A stretch of DNA of 64,000 nucleotides from Cohnella candidum (GTDB taxonomy: Bacteria > Bacillota > Bacilli > Paenibacillales > Paenibacillaceae), in contig NZ_CP033433.1 of the NCBI RefSeq assembly GCF_003713065.1, positions 841,001 to 905,000 on the forward strand, given 5' to 3'. Position 1 is the stretch's first letter; each line of letters begins with the position of its first letter. The notes beneath the pieces are model-generated. The model worked only from the letters and a program-made list of their open reading frames with translations, was not told the DNA's origin and ran no database searches. Shown here piece after piece: positions 44,624 through 53,886 of this stretch. Both the position numbers and the translations under genes were made by a program.

Positions 44624-45421
44624 ATGGAACCTTTTATCCCCCTCGGCGCAGAGGGAGAAACCGCCTTGCTGAAGCTGGAATCTTGGACGGAATTCGGCGG
44701 CGTTTCGGCCGGCTTCACGACCCGTCAGGCGGGGAATACCGCGCTCCATGTCGGAGACGATCCGGCGGCCGTCGCCGCGAGACGGAACACGCTCGCGGAA
44801 TCGCTGGAGTGGGCGTTCGAGGCCTGGACTTGCGGAGAGCAAGTTCACGGCTGCGCCGTACACGCGGTACGGCCGGAGGACGCGGGGCGCGGGCGGCTGG
44901 ATCGAAGCAGCGCGGTCGCGGATACGGACGCGCTGATCACGGACGAGCCCGATATTCTGCTCGTGCAGTTTTTCGCCGATTGCGTGCCGCTTTATTTCCT
45001 GGATCCGGTCACCGGAGCCCTGGGCTTGGCGCACGCGGGCTGGAAAGGGACGGTCGCGGACATCGCCGGCCATACGGTCCGCCGGATGGCGGAAACGTAC
45101 GGCGCAAAGCCGTCCGATATCCGAGGGGCCATCGGGCCTTCCATCGGAGCTTGCTGCTACGAAGTGGACGAGGCGGTCATCTCCCGCGTTCGGGAGACAA
45201 TCCGGGACGATCGCGTCTTGACGCCGACGTCGGACGGACGGGCGAGGCTTGACTTGAAAGAATGCAACCGACATCTTATGATAAAAGCAGGAATATTGCC
45301 GAGCCGCATCGAATTGTCAACTTGGTGTACCGGCTGCCGGACCGACCTGTTTTTCTCCCACCGGGCGGAGAACGGGAAAACCGGCCGCATGATGAGCTGG
45401 CTGGGCAGGAAATCGAGGTGA
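44624..45421 (+). CDS. pgeF: Peptidoglycan editing factor / multicopper-type laccase-domain protein PgeF (YlmD)
   Basis: This 265-residue COG1496 protein has the metal-ligand motifs EQVHG, FADCVPL and AHAGWKG (residues near 66-70, 118-124 and 138-144) and a late CTGCRTDLFFSHRAENGKTGRM. In E. coli PgeF hydrolyses wrongly incorporated L-Ser from UDP-MurNAc peptides; related proteins have purine nucleoside activity. The last 4 bp overlap the start of ylmE (GTGA). Confidence 0.88.
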   Translation: MEPFIPLGAEGETALLKLESWTEFGGVSAGFTTRQAGNTALHVGDDPAAVAARRNTLAESLEWAFEAWTCGEQVHGCAVHAVRPEDAGRGRLDRSSAVADTDALITDEPDILLVQFFADCVPLYFLDPVTGALGLAHAGWKGTVADIAGHTVRRMAETYGAKPSDIRGAIGPSIGACCYEVDEAVISRVRETIRDDRVLTPTSDGRARLDLKECNRHLMIKAGILPSRIELSTWCTGCRTDLFFSHRAENGKTGRMMSWLGRKSR

Positions 45422-46128
45422 GCGTTTCCGTGACGCTGGAAAGCCGGATACGGGACGTCGAGGACAGGCTGGCGAGGGCGTGCGCCGCGAGCGGAAGGAA
45501 ACGCGAAGACGTGACCGTCATCGCCGTGACGAAATACGTATCGACGGCGACGGCCGCGGCGGTCGTGAAAGCGGGAGCCCGGCATATCGGGGAGAACCGC
45601 TGGCCCGACGCGAAAGACAAATGGGAAGCGCTGAAGGAACAAGCACAATTTCATTACATAGGATCCCTTCAGACGAATAAAGTGAAGGACGTCGTCGGCC
45701 GTTTCCAATACATTCACTCGTTGGACCGGCTGTCGCTCGCGGAAGCGATTCACAAGAAAGCTTCTTCGCTGGGCATCGAGGTGCCGTGTTTGCTCCAGGT
45801 CAACGTTTCCGGCGAGGAAAGCAAGCACGGACTGGCGCCGGAGCAAGTTCCGGAACTGATCCGGCAATTGAGGCCGTTGACCGGCGTCAAGCCGATCGGA
45901 CTGATGACGATGGCCCCGTTCGAAGACGAGCCGGAGCGTACCCGTTCGGTGTTCCGCGCGCTGCGGGAGCTGAGGGACGAACTGAACCGGGCGGCGCTCA
46001 CCGAAGCCCCGTTGACGGAGCTGTCGATGGGCATGTCGAACGATTTCGAAGTCGCCGTCGAGGAAGGCGCGACCTGGGTCCGTTTGGGAACCGTCCTCGT
46101 AGGGAAAGAAGAGATAGAGGCCAATTGA
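45418..46128 (+). CDS. ylmE: YggS/YlmE family pyridoxal phosphate homeostasis protein
   Basis: This 236-residue single-domain PLP-binding protein has the lysine in VIAVTKYVS near residues 35-43, [12 protein letters not shown] and the phosphate-binding region [22 protein letters not shown]. It regulates pyridoxal phosphate pools without a known enzyme activity. GTG 45418 is preferred: it has an AGGAAA site 8 nt upstream and overlaps the pgeF stop. The open frame upstream to 45262 lies within pgeF and is not likely used. Confidence 0.9.
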   Translation: MSVSVTLESRIRDVEDRLARACAASGRKREDVTVIAVTKYVSTATAAAVVKAGARHIGENRWPDAKDKWEALKEQAQFHYIGSLQTNKVKDVVGRFQYIHSLDRLSLAEAIHKKASSLGIEVPCLLQVNVSGEESKHGLAPEQVPELIRQLRPLTGVKPIGLMTMAPFEDEPERTRSVFRALRELRDELNRAALTEAPLTELSMGMSNDFEVAVEEGATWVRLGTVLVGKEEIEAN

Positions 46129-46178
46129 TCTTGCCCGCCGCGACCGGCGGGCAGGACGGACATGGAGGAGGGTATACC

Positions 46179-46631
46179 GTGGGAGTCATGAACAAATTCT
46201 TGAATTACTTGGGCTTGCAGGAAGAAGAGGAAATCGACCGGGAACAAGAGCGCCGTTCGATGCAGGAGGAGCAGGAAATTGAAACCCCGGCTTTCGAGTC
46301 GCGTAAGAATGTAGGGAAGAACAATGTGGTCAGCATCCATTCCCAGAAATCCGCCCGGATGGTTCTTACCGAACCGAGAACCTACGAAGAGGCGCAGGAA
46401 ATCGCCGACCATCTGAAAAGCCGCCGCTCCTGCGTCGTGAATCTCCAGAGAATCCGCCGCGAGCAGGCCATTCGGATCGTCGATTTCCTCAGCGGAACGG
46501 TGTACGCTTTGGGCGGCAACATATCCAAGCTTGGACCCGACATTTTCCTCTGCACTCCGGACTCCGTGGAAGTATCGGGCACCATCACGGAAATGCTTTC
46601 GGAGGAAGCCGATTATCCCAAAATGAGGTGA
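46179..46631 (+). CDS. sepF: Cell division protein SepF
   Basis: This 150-residue protein has an N-terminal amphipathic membrane-binding helix ([14 protein letters not shown]), an acidic linker (about 15-55) and the SepF domain (about 65-145) with [23 protein letters not shown] and [18 protein letters not shown]. SepF rings tether and shape FtsZ filaments at the septum. GTG 46179 lies 6 nt after a GGAGGAGGG site; ATG 46188 is an alternative. Confidence 0.93.
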   Translation: MGVMNKFLNYLGLQEEEEIDREQERRSMQEEQEIETPAFESRKNVGKNNVVSIHSQKSARMVLTEPRTYEEAQEIADHLKSRRSCVVNLQRIRREQAIRIVDFLSGTVYALGGNISKLGPDIFLCTPDSVEVSGTITEMLSEEADYPKMR

Positions 46632-46638
46632 CTCCGGA

Positions 46639-46908
46639 TTGAATGACGTTAAAAATTTCATCGATTTGCTTTACCAAATCTATTTTTACATGGTCCTGAT
46701 CTACGTGCTGATGTCGTGGCTTCCAGCCGTACGCGAAAGCTTCGTGGGCGAACTTCTCGGCCGCCTGGTCGAACCGTACTTGCGGCCTTTCCGCCGCCTG
46801 ATTCCTCCGCTCGGAGGCGTGCTGGACATTTCGCCGATCGTCGCTTTGCTGGCGCTCAATTTCGTCGCGCTTGGACTTAAGGCCATCGTGGATTTTTTCA
46901 TGCGATAG
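46639..46908 (+). CDS. ylmG: YggT family membrane protein YlmG
   Basis: This 89-residue protein has two membrane helices (about residues 10-28 and 66-86) and the YggT signature SWLPAVRESFVGELLGRLVEPYLRPFRRLIPPLGGVLDISP. Start TTG 46639 follows a GAGGTGA site that overlaps the sepF stop. YggT-type proteins are linked to division or membrane organisation; the precise role is unknown. Confidence 0.9.
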   Translation: MNDVKNFIDLLYQIYFYMVLIYVLMSWLPAVRESFVGELLGRLVEPYLRPFRRLIPPLGGVLDISPIVALLALNFVALGLKAIVDFFMR

Positions 46909-46920
46909 GAAGGGTGCCGA

Positions 46921-47706
46921 ATGCCCCATCAAGAGATTTACGCTCACTTCCATCCGGATGAGAGAGCTTTCGTGGACCGCGCCTGGGAATGGGTCGAACG
47001 AGCCGCCGAACGTCACGAGACGAAGCGGACCGATTTTCTGGACCCCCGCCAGGCGCATATTTTATTTGCGCTGGCGAACCGGCATCCCGACGCCGCGGTC
47101 CGGCTGGACGGAGGAAGCGCGGACGCCGAGCGCCAAAGAGCCCTCATCGCGCCGGATTACCGGCCGCTGGAGGATGAAGACATGGGGATCGCCGTTTTGG
47201 AGATCGCCTCGGGAGACCGACGCGTGTCCGAGCTCGACCACGGGGATTATCTCGGCGCGCTGCTCGGACTCGGGATCAAACGGGACAAGATCGGAGACCT
47301 CCACGTCCGGCCCGACGGCTGCCATGCTCTGATCGCGGAAGAAATCGGGGATTTTCTGGTCGGCCACATGAAGCAGGCCCACCGGGTCGACGTCTCCGTT
47401 TCGGTGCTTCCGCTGTCCGCTCTGAAGGAAGTGCGGCCCCAGCTTGAGGAGCAGACGATCTCCGTCGCATCTCTCCGCCTGGACGGCATCGCGAGCGACG
47501 CCTTCCGGCTCAGCCGGACGAAAATCGTCGATCCGATCCGCGCGGGCCGCTGCCGGGTCAACTGGAAAACGGAAGAGGATCCGTCCACTCCGCTTCGGGC
47601 GGGAGATATCGTTTCGATGAAAGGTTTCGGCCGTTTCAAGGTGATGGAAATCGAGGGCGTGTCGAAAAGCGGCAGAACGAGGGTCCGCATCGGCAAATTT
47701 GTGTAG
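46921..47706 (+). CDS. ylmH: RNA-binding S4 domain protein YlmH
   Basis: This 261-residue protein has an N-terminal domain (about 1-165) with FLDPRQAHILFALANRHPD and GLGIKRDKIGDLHVR, and a C-terminal S4 RNA-binding domain (about 183-255) with LRLDGIASDAFRLSRTK and VNWK. YlmH binds stalled 50S subunits carrying peptidyl-tRNA in ribosome rescue in Bacillus subtilis. It follows ylmG with a 12-bp gap. Confidence 0.9.
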   Translation: MPHQEIYAHFHPDERAFVDRAWEWVERAAERHETKRTDFLDPRQAHILFALANRHPDAAVRLDGGSADAERQRALIAPDYRPLEDEDMGIAVLEIASGDRRVSELDHGDYLGALLGLGIKRDKIGDLHVRPDGCHALIAEEIGDFLVGHMKQAHRVDVSVSVLPLSALKEVRPQLEEQTISVASLRLDGIASDAFRLSRTKIVDPIRAGRCRVNWKTEEDPSTPLRAGDIVSMKGFGRFKVMEIEGVSKSGRTRVRIGKFV

Positions 47707-47796
47707 GGCGGGCAGAAGGATTTTCGCCGGTTCCGTCGAATTTAGTCAAAAAGCTCGCCAAGCTTTTGCGGACATTAGAAACGAGGAGGCACACCC

Positions 47797-48282
47797 ATGC
47801 CACTATCTCCACTGGACATCCATAACAAGGAATTCGGCCGTCGCCTGCGTGGATATGACGAAGATGAAGTCAACGAGTTTCTCGACCAGATCATCAAGGA
47901 TTACGAAGCGATGATTCGCGAAAATAAAGATCTGCAAAGTCAGCTTGCGACGATGCAGGAGAAGCTCGGCCATTTCGCCAATATCGAGGAGACGCTGAGC
48001 AAAACGATCATCGTCGCCCAGGAAGCGGCGGACGAAGTGAAGAACAACGCGAAGAAGGAAGCGCAGCTGATCGTGAAGGAAGCGGAGAAGAACGCCGACC
48101 GCATCATCAACGACTCGCTGGCCAAATCGCGCAAAGTCGCTTTGGAAGTGGAAGAGCTGAAGAAGCAGGCGGCGATCTACCGTGCCCGGTTCCGCGCGCT
48201 GGTAGAGACGCAGCTCGACCTGCTCGGCAAAGACGGATGGGAGTCGCTCGACATCCGCGAACCGCGCGAAATCGAAGCATAA
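47797..48282 (+). CDS. divIVA: Cell pole and septum placement protein DivIVA
   Basis: This 161-residue protein has the N-terminal lipid-binding domain PLSPLDIHNKEFGRRLRGYD followed by DEVNEFLDQIIKDYE and a long coiled coil (about 25-145). It binds negatively curved membrane at septa and poles and recruits division-site and chromosome-anchoring proteins. A GAGGAGG site precedes the ATG. Confidence 0.95.
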   Translation: MPLSPLDIHNKEFGRRLRGYDEDEVNEFLDQIIKDYEAMIRENKDLQSQLATMQEKLGHFANIEETLSKTIIVAQEAADEVKNNAKKEAQLIVKEAEKNADRIINDSLAKSRKVALEVEELKKQAAIYRARFRALVETQLDLLGKDGWESLDIREPREIEA

Positions 48283-48303
48283 GGCAGTACTGAAAGGATC
48301 TAG

Positions 48304-48332
48304 CGCCCGAGCCGCAAAACGAGCTTGGGCGT
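48304..48332 (+). terminator. Probable terminator of divIVA
   Basis: CGCCCGAGC (48305-48313) pairs with GCTTGGGCG (48323-48331, one wobble) and is followed by TTTCT. The T tract is short, so termination may be partial. Confidence 0.5.
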
Positions 48333-48356
48333 TTCTCATGATTCGCGCCGCCGTAT

Positions 48357-48385
48357 TTGACAAAGTAAGCGCCAAGCCGTATAAC
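48357..48385 (+). promoter_or_regulatory. ileS: Sigma-A promoter of the ileS T-box transcript
   Basis: A perfect TTGACA (48357-48362) and TATAAC (48380-48385) are exactly 17 bp apart. Transcription would start near 48392, giving a leader of about 320 nt that holds the T-box. Confidence 0.8.
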
Positions 48386-48391
48386 AATAGG

Positions 48392-48687
48392 TAGTTGGAA
48401 AAGTCGAAGACGGGAAACAGTAAGCGGGTTCTCGATCCCAGAGAGTTGGCGGCCGCTGCGAGCCAACGTTCGGGCCCTGCCGAACATCGTCCCCGAGACG
48501 CCCCTCGAACGTATCTGCCGACCGGCAGCTGCCAGTAGACGGTGCCGGATGTCCGCCGTTACCGGACGGGCCGATTCGCCGTCGGCCGACAAGTGCCGTT
48601 GCCGCGTCCAAGTCACGCGGTCAGACGGAACAAGGGTGGTACCGCGAGCGCGCCTCGTCCCTTCATGGGATGGGGCTTTTTTTATTT
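48392..48687 (+). promoter_or_regulatory. T-box leader (tRNA-Ile sensing) of ileS
   Basis: The conserved T-box core AAGGGTGGTACCGCG is at 48632-48646; its bulge UGGU (48637-48640) fits a tRNA acceptor end with discriminator A, as in tRNA-Ile. Stem I features include an AGTA motif (48420-48423), AGAGAG (48441-48446) and an AUC codon (48486-48488) in a GAAC-AUC-G context, the expected isoleucine specifier. The terminator (48652-48676, GCCTCGTCCC with GGGATGGGGC, then T7) competes with the antiterminator. Uncharged tRNA-Ile would allow read-through into ileS. The whole 430-bp gap before ileS is thus accounted for. Confidence 0.9.
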
Positions 48688-48713
48688 TCGTACAACGGAA
48701 AGGAAGATGCTGC

Positions 48714-51700
48714 ATGCGTCGCGTCGACGTCAAAGAAAAGGCCAGAACCCGCGAGCTCCGCATTCTGGCGGAATGGGACCGGGAGCAAACGTTCCGCAAG
48801 TCGATCGAAAACCGCAAGGGAAGACCGAATTTCGTGTTTTACGAAGGGCCTCCGACCGCGAACGGCAAACCGCATATCGGTCACGTGCTGGGTCGCGTCA
48901 TCAAAGATTTCGTGAGCCGCTACAAAACGATGTCCGGCTACCGCGTCGTCCGGAAAGCCGGATGGGATACGCACGGGCTGCCGGTCGAGCTCGGCGTGGA
49001 GAAGCAGCTCGGCATCTCCGGCAAACAGGAAATCGAGAAGTACGGCATCGAGCCGTTCGTGAAGAAGTGCAAGGAGTCCGTGTTCGAATACGAGCGGCAA
49101 TGGCGCGAGCTTACCGAAGCGATCGCGTACTGGACCGATCTCGACGATCCTTACATCACGCTGCGCAACGAGTATATCGAGAGTGTTTGGAACATTCTCG
49201 CCACGATCCACGACAAGGGCTTGCTGTATCGCGGGCACCGCGTCAGCCCTTACTGCCCGGACTGCCAGACGACGCTTAGCTCGCACGAGGTGGCGCAAGG
49301 CTACGAGGACGTTAAGGACTTGACCGCGACGGCGAAATTCCGGCTCAAAGACAGCGGAGAGTTCGCGCTCGCCTGGACGACGACGCCGTGGACGCTGCCC
49401 GCGAACGTCGGTCTGGCCGTTAACCCGGACATCGAGTACGCCCGCCTGCGCCAAGGCGATGCAACGTACATCGTCGCGGCTTCGCTGGCCGACAAGGTCA
49501 TGAAAGGCGAATACGAGACGGTCGGCACGGTTCGCGGACGCGAATTGGTCGGCTTGGCCTACGAGCCGGTATTCCCGTTCGCCGCGGGTCTGGAAGGCGC
49601 GTTCCGCGTCGTAGACGCCGAATACGTCACGGACGCCAGCGGTACGGGGATCGTCCACATCTCGCCGGCGCACGGCGAGGACGACAACCGGGTTGCCCGC
49701 CAGCATGGGCTGCCGATGCTCATGGTCGTCAACAATGCGGGCAAGTACACCGAACAAGTGACCGACTTCGCGGGGCGCTTCGTCAAAGACTGCGATCTCG
49801 ACATCGTCAAAGACTTGACCGCGCGCGGCTTGCTGTACCATAAGGAGAAATACGAGCACAGCTATCCGTTCTGCTGGCGCTGCAAATCCCCGCTGCTGTA
49901 CTACGCGACCGAAAGCTGGTTCATCCGGACGACCGCGGTCAAGGATCAACTGATCGCCAATAACAAGACGATCGCCTGGTATCCCGAGCATCTCCGCGAC
50001 GGCCGTTTCGGCAAGTTTCTCGAGGACCTCGTCGATTGGAATATCAGCCGAAACCGTTACTGGGGCACTCCTCTCAACGTCTGGGTTTGCGAAACCTGCG
50101 GCAAGGAGAAAGCGCCGCACAGCCACGCGGAAATGCGGGCTCTCGCCATCGGTTCGGTGCCGGAGGATTTGGAGCTGCACAAGCCGTATGTCGACGACGT
50201 CACCCTCCGCTGCGGTTGCGGCGGTACGATGAAACGGACCTCGGAAGTCATCGACGTGTGGTTCGACAGCGGTTCGATGCCTTTCGCGCAATACCACTAT
50301 CCGTTCGGCGACGAGAAGGCGTTCGAGGAACAGTACCCGGCGGACTTCATCTGCGAAGGCATCGACCAGACGCGCGGCTGGTTTTTCAGCCTCCTGGCCG
50401 TATCCACGCTGTTCAACGGAAAAGCGCCTTACAAATCGGTCATCTCGACCGGCCACGTTTTGGATGAGAACGGCCAGAAAATGAGCAAATCGAAGGGCAA
50501 CGTCATCGATCCTTGGGAAATCATCAACGAATTCGGCACGGACGCGTTCCGTTGGGCGCTTCTCGCGGACAGCGCGCCGTGGAACAGCAAACGGTTCTCC
50601 AAAAACATCGTCGCCGAGGCGAAGTCCAAAGTGATCGATACGCTCGTGAATACCCATGCGTTTTACGCGCTGTACGCGGACATCGACGGCTTCGTGCCTT
50701 CGGAGCATCCGGAGCGGGTTCCCGGCAACAAGCTGGACCGCTGGATCCTGTCCCGCCTGAACACGCTGACCGGGGAAGTCCGCAAGGGCCTGAGCGCCAA
50801 CGATTTCCTGAACCCGGCGAGCGCGATCGAAGCGTTCGTGGACGAATTGTCCAACTGGTACGTTCGCCGTTCGCGAGACCGCTTCTGGGGCACCGGGCTG
50901 ACGGAGGATAAAATCGCCGCCTACCAGACGCTGAGAGAGACGCTGATGACGCTGTCGCGCCTGATCGCGCCTTACGCGCCTTTCGTGTCGGAAGACATCT
51001 ACGGCAATTTGGGAGGAGAAGGAAGCGTTCATTTGGCGGACTTCCCGGTGGAGGACGCTTCGGCGACCGACGAGGCGCTGGAACGCGAAATGGCAGCCGT
51101 GCGCGCGGTGGTGGAATTGGCCCGCAACGTCCGGAACGAATCCGGCATCAAAACGCGCCAGCCGTTGTCCGAGCTGCTCGTCTCCTTGTCGGAGGATTTC
51201 GACCTGGCCGGTTACGAAGACATCGTCAAGGACGAAATCAACGTGAAGCGCATTTCGATCGTGTCGGACGACAGCGGCTTCGTCAGCTTCAACCTGAAGC
51301 TGAACCTGAAAATCGGCGGCAAAAAATACGGCAAAAACGTCGCGCCGATCCAGCAGGCTTTGAAGGCTTTGTCCGCGGACGAATCCCGCGACGTCGTTCG
51401 TAGCGGGAAGTTCGCGTTCGCGACGCCGGAAGGAGATGCGCTCGAGATTCCGCTCGAGGAGCTGCTGGTGGAGAAAGAAGCCAAGTCCGGCTTCGCTTCC
51501 GCTTCGGGCGGCGGCGTCACCGTGGCGCTCAATACCGAGATCACGCCGGAGCTGGAACAGGAAGGCTTGGTGCGCGAAGTGATCCGGGCCGTGCAGGACA
51601 CCCGCAAAAAAATGAATTTGCCGATCGAGCTCCGCGTAGACTTGGTATTGGACGTGGACGCCGAGACGGAAGCGGCGCTGCGCGCGTTCCCGCACGTGCT

Positions 51701-51809
51701 GAAGGAAAACGTGCTTGTGGGCGACTTCTCCTTCGGCCGCTCGGAGGAGACGGAATCCGTTCAGGCCGGCGACCGGACGATCGGAATCCGCATCGTCACC
51801 GGAGGATAA
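48714..51809 (+). CDS. ileS: Isoleucine--tRNA ligase, long (type 2-like) form
   Basis: This 1031-residue class Ia synthetase has PTANGKPHIGHVLG (HIGH motif, about residues 48-61), an editing domain with AWTTTPWTLPANVGLAV, KMSKSKGNVIDP near 587 and a long C-terminal part. The stretch SPYCPDCQTTLSSHEVAQGYEDVKD and a length over 1000 are typical of the IleRS2 lineage of Actinobacteria, Clostridia and eukaryotes, not the 920-residue IleRS1 of Bacillus subtilis. IleRS2 enzymes are often insensitive to mupirocin (family knowledge). ATG 48714 has an AAAGGAAG site; the frame upstream runs through the T-box. Confidence 0.92.
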   Translation: MRRVDVKEKARTRELRILAEWDREQTFRKSIENRKGRPNFVFYEGPPTANGKPHIGHVLGRVIKDFVSRYKTMSGYRVVRKAGWDTHGLPVELGVEKQLGISGKQEIEKYGIEPFVKKCKESVFEYERQWRELTEAIAYWTDLDDPYITLRNEYIESVWNILATIHDKGLLYRGHRVSPYCPDCQTTLSSHEVAQGYEDVKDLTATAKFRLKDSGEFALAWTTTPWTLPANVGLAVNPDIEYARLRQGDATYIVAASLADKVMKGEYETVGTVRGRELVGLAYEPVFPFAAGLEGAFRVVDAEYVTDASGTGIVHISPAHGEDDNRVARQHGLPMLMVVNNAGKYTEQVTDFAGRFVKDCDLDIVKDLTARGLLYHKEKYEHSYPFCWRCKSPLLYYATESWFIRTTAVKDQLIANNKTIAWYPEHLRDGRFGKFLEDLVDWNISRNRYWGTPLNVWVCETCGKEKAPHSHAEMRALAIGSVPEDLELHKPYVDDVTLRCGCGGTMKRTSEVIDVWFDSGSMPFAQYHYPFGDEKAFEEQYPADFICEGIDQTRGWFFSLLAVSTLFNGKAPYKSVISTGHVLDENGQKMSKSKGNVIDPWEIINEFGTDAFRWALLADSAPWNSKRFSKNIVAEAKSKVIDTLVNTHAFYALYADIDGFVPSEHPERVPGNKLDRWILSRLNTLTGEVRKGLSANDFLNPASAIEAFVDELSNWYVRRSRDRFWGTGLTEDKIAAYQTLRETLMTLSRLIAPYAPFVSEDIYGNLGGEGSVHLADFPVEDASATDEALEREMAAVRAVVELARNVRNESGIKTRQPLSELLVSLSEDFDLAGYEDIVKDEINVKRISIVSDDSGFVSFNLKLNLKIGGKKYGKNVAPIQQALKALSADESRDVVRSGKFAFATPEGDALEIPLEELLVEKEAKSGFASASGGGVTVALNTEITPELEQEGLVREVIRAVQDTRKKMNLPIELRVDLVLDVDAETEAALRAFPHVLKENVLVGDFSFGRSEETESVQAGDRTIGIRIVTGG

Positions 51810-51848
51810 ACCGGGCGGGAAATGCCAACCTAATAGGACATACGAAGA

Positions 51849-51910
51849 AAACGAGCTCCGTCCGCCGGAGGTCGGCCCCTGGTCGACCGCCCGGCGCGGG
51901 CTCGTTTTTT
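51849..51910 (+). terminator. Probable terminator of ileS
   Basis: AACGAGC (51849-51855) pairs with GCTCGTT (about 51900-51906), with an inner GGTCG..CGACC stem, and six T follow. The large branched loop is unusual, so strength is uncertain. Confidence 0.45.
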
Positions 51911-51930
51911 GGCGGAAGGGAGGAAGCGGA

Positions 51931-52419
51931 ATGGCGGAACCTACGGACAAGGAACGGGACGATCGTACGCCGCGGCGGATCACGATCCGGCCCAACCCGA
52001 GGCCGGCTGCCGTCGTCAAGGACGGGGCGTCCCGGCCGTCTGGCGCGACGGCAATGTCCGAGATGGCAGCCCCCGGAATAGGCGCCGCGGGCGGAATTAC
52101 CCCGGCACCTGAGGCGGGCGCGCTGCAAGGCACGCTGTCCCTGCTCTCGGAACGCATCGAGCGTTTGGCGATGGACATGGACAAAGCCCAGCTTCGCGAA
52201 TACGTGGACCTGGTGCACAAGCCGTGGCTCCTGATTTGGCGGAACTTCATCTCCGGATTGTCGCGCGGGATCGGCATCGCGCTCGGCTTCACCTTTTTCG
52301 CGGCGACGATCGTTTGGATGCTGCAAGTCCTGGGCAAACTCAATCTTCCCATCGTCGGGGATTATATCGCCGACATCGTCCGTATCGTGCAACGGCAGCT
52401 CCAAATCAATCCTTATTAA
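51931..52419 (+). CDS. DUF5665 domain protein
   Basis: This 162-residue protein has a charged, probably disordered N-terminal half (about 1-65), then a helical region RIERLAMDMDKAQLREYVDLVHKP and one or two membrane helices (about 105-140) with SRGIGIALGFTFFAATIVWML and LPIVGDYIADIVRIVQ. This matches the DUF5665 family as I know it, which has no assigned function. ATG 51931 has an AAGGGAGGAAG site. Confidence 0.75.
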   Translation: MAEPTDKERDDRTPRRITIRPNPRPAAVVKDGASRPSGATAMSEMAAPGIGAAGGITPAPEAGALQGTLSLLSERIERLAMDMDKAQLREYVDLVHKPWLLIWRNFISGLSRGIGIALGFTFFAATIVWMLQVLGKLNLPIVGDYIADIVRIVQRQLQINPY

Positions 52420-52428
52420 AGAAGCGGC

Positions 52429-53160
52429 TTACCGCTCGTCGTAAATTTCGTCGGGCTCAAGCAGGGGATCGCCTTCGTTGCGGTCCAAATAATGATAGTA
52501 CTCCCGGTTACGGACGACGGAGACGTGTTTCCCCGTGATGTCCGTGGCCAGAAAGCTCTCGATCGGCTCCACGAAGCCCTCGTTTTCGCCGGCTTCGATA
52601 TACACGGAGTCGTAATCTTCGATATCGTTATTTTCGGCCATGGCGGGACTATTCGAGTTGCCCCAGGACGCCACGATCTGCCACGCGTCTTCGCCGTCAA
52701 AGCCGGTATATTCGGTTGCGTCCAGGCTGGTGCGGCCGAACGGCGGCTGCAGGAACTGCTCTTCGACCGGCCGGCGCGCGGAGGTGTTTTGACGGGGCTC
52801 GTGCTCCACACAGCGGTCAGCCGTCGGCAGGGCTTCCAGCCGCTCGGGCGGGATGAATGCCCCGCATTCTTTGCACCGGCCGTACTCGCCCGTATCCATC
52901 CGCTCGAGCGCGGCTTCCACGCGTTCAAGCCGGAAAGCGTCCCGTTCCAGCAAGGCGAGGTCTTTGCCGCGTTCGAACGTTTCGGTTCCGAGATCCCCCG
53001 GATGGTTGTCGTACGCGGACAATTCGTCTATGGAATCGCGTTGGGCGGAGGACAACTGATAATGGTCGTTCGCGTGCACCCGTTGCTCGAGGTCGCTTTT
53101 TTCCTTCAGCAGCCGCCGCCGCAAAGCCTGCATCCGTTCCTGGTTCATCGGAAGGCTCAT
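52429..53160 (-). CDS. TraR/DksA zinc-finger family protein (YteA-like sporulation family)
   Basis: This 243-residue protein has an N-terminal coiled coil (about residues 5-75), then the DksA-type zinc motif CKECGAFIPPERLEALPTADRCVEH (CxxC and CxxH, about 92-116) and an acidic C-terminal extension (about 125-243) with no known domain. The C-terminal YteA-like part is characteristic of the family seen only in spore formers. The fourth zinc ligand is histidine rather than cysteine. Start ATG 53160 follows an AAGGAGTGG site. It is convergent with the DUF5665 gene (9-bp gap) and divergent from lspA. Confidence 0.8.
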   Translation of the reverse strand: MSLPMNQERMQALRRRLLKEKSDLEQRVHANDHYQLSSAQRDSIDELSAYDNHPGDLGTETFERGKDLALLERDAFRLERVEAALERMDTGEYGRCKECGAFIPPERLEALPTADRCVEHEPRQNTSARRPVEEQFLQPPFGRTSLDATEYTGFDGEDAWQIVASWGNSNSPAMAENNDIEDYDSVYIEAGENEGFVEPIESFLATDITGKHVSVVRNREYYHYLDRNEGDPLLEPDEIYDER

Positions 53161-53289
53161 TGACGCCCACTCCTTTCGTCCTGACACCTATTGTTCTCTG
53201 CCGCCGCCGGTTTTACGTACCGCCGGGCGGGGTGAAGATCGGCCAATTCTGCCTTGATTTGCATGGGCATGCCGTTTTCTCCCGGTTCA

Positions 53290-53319
53290 TGGACGCTGGT
53301 TCCGGCGATGTGATAAAAT
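53290..53319 (+). promoter_or_regulatory. lspA: Candidate promoter of lspA
   Basis: TGGACG (53290-53295) and an extended -10 TGA-TAAAAT (hexamer 53314-53319) are 18 bp apart; a second -10-like GATAAT lies at 53330. Confidence 0.35.
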
Positions 53320-53358
53320 GGGCACGTTGGATAATCGGGAGAAGGGCGGAAATCATCC

Positions 53359-53886
53359 ATGCAACGGCGCATTTGGCCCCTTTGGACTTATTACGCGGTC
53401 GCGGTGTTGGTGTTTTTGATCGACTACGCGAGCAAAAAAATCGTCGCGAACAACCTTGAATTGAACGACCGGATTCCGGTCCTGGGCAATTTCTTCGTGC
53501 TGACTTCGATCCGCAACCGCGGAGCCGCATTCGGGATTTTGCAAGAGCAGCGGTGGTTCTTCATCGTGATCACGGTCGCGGTCGTCTCGGCGATCGTCTG
53601 GTATTTCGGGCGGTCTTACCGGACGGGAAGCCGGCTGCTCATGGTCGCGCTGGGCATGATCCTGGGCGGCGCCGTAGGCAACTTCCTGGACCGCGCCTTG
53701 TTCGGGGAAGTCGTCGATTTTCTGCAATTCAATTTCGGCAGCTACACGTTTCCGATTTTCAATCTGGCCGATACCGGCATTTGCGTCGGTGTGGCTTTGG
53801 TGATTCTGGATTCGCTGCTGTCGTCCAAACAGGAGAAGAACGAGAATGGCAACGGAGAAAAATCCGGCGAAGAGCAGCCCGTCTGA
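53359..53886 (+). CDS. lspA: Prolipoprotein signal peptidase LspA (signal peptidase II)
   Basis: This 175-residue protein has four membrane helices and the two catalytic aspartates in GGAVGNFLDR..FGEVVDFLQ and FPIFNLADTGICVG; SIRNRGAAFGIL is also conserved. It cleaves lipoprotein signal peptides before the lipidated cysteine. The C-terminal tail is a charged extension. The gene overlaps rluD by up to 41 bp. Confidence 0.95.
   Translation: MQRRIWPLWTYYAVAVLVFLIDYASKKIVANNLELNDRIPVLGNFFVLTSIRNRGAAFGILQEQRWFFIVITVAVVSAIVWYFGRSYRTGSRLLMVALGMILGGAVGNFLDRALFGEVVDFLQFNFGSYTFPIFNLADTGICVGVALVILDSLLSSKQEKNENGNGEKSGEEQPV

Noticed and set aside
47749..47767. AAAAGCT..AGCTTTT hairpin between ylmH and divIVA as a terminator
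   Set aside because: The stem is weak (7 bp, mostly A-T) and is followed by GCGG rather than a T tract.
48549..48713. Extension of the ileS reading frame upstream through the T-box
   Set aside because: The stretch is the conserved T-box antiterminator and terminator, and the proper ribosome binding site precedes ATG 48714.
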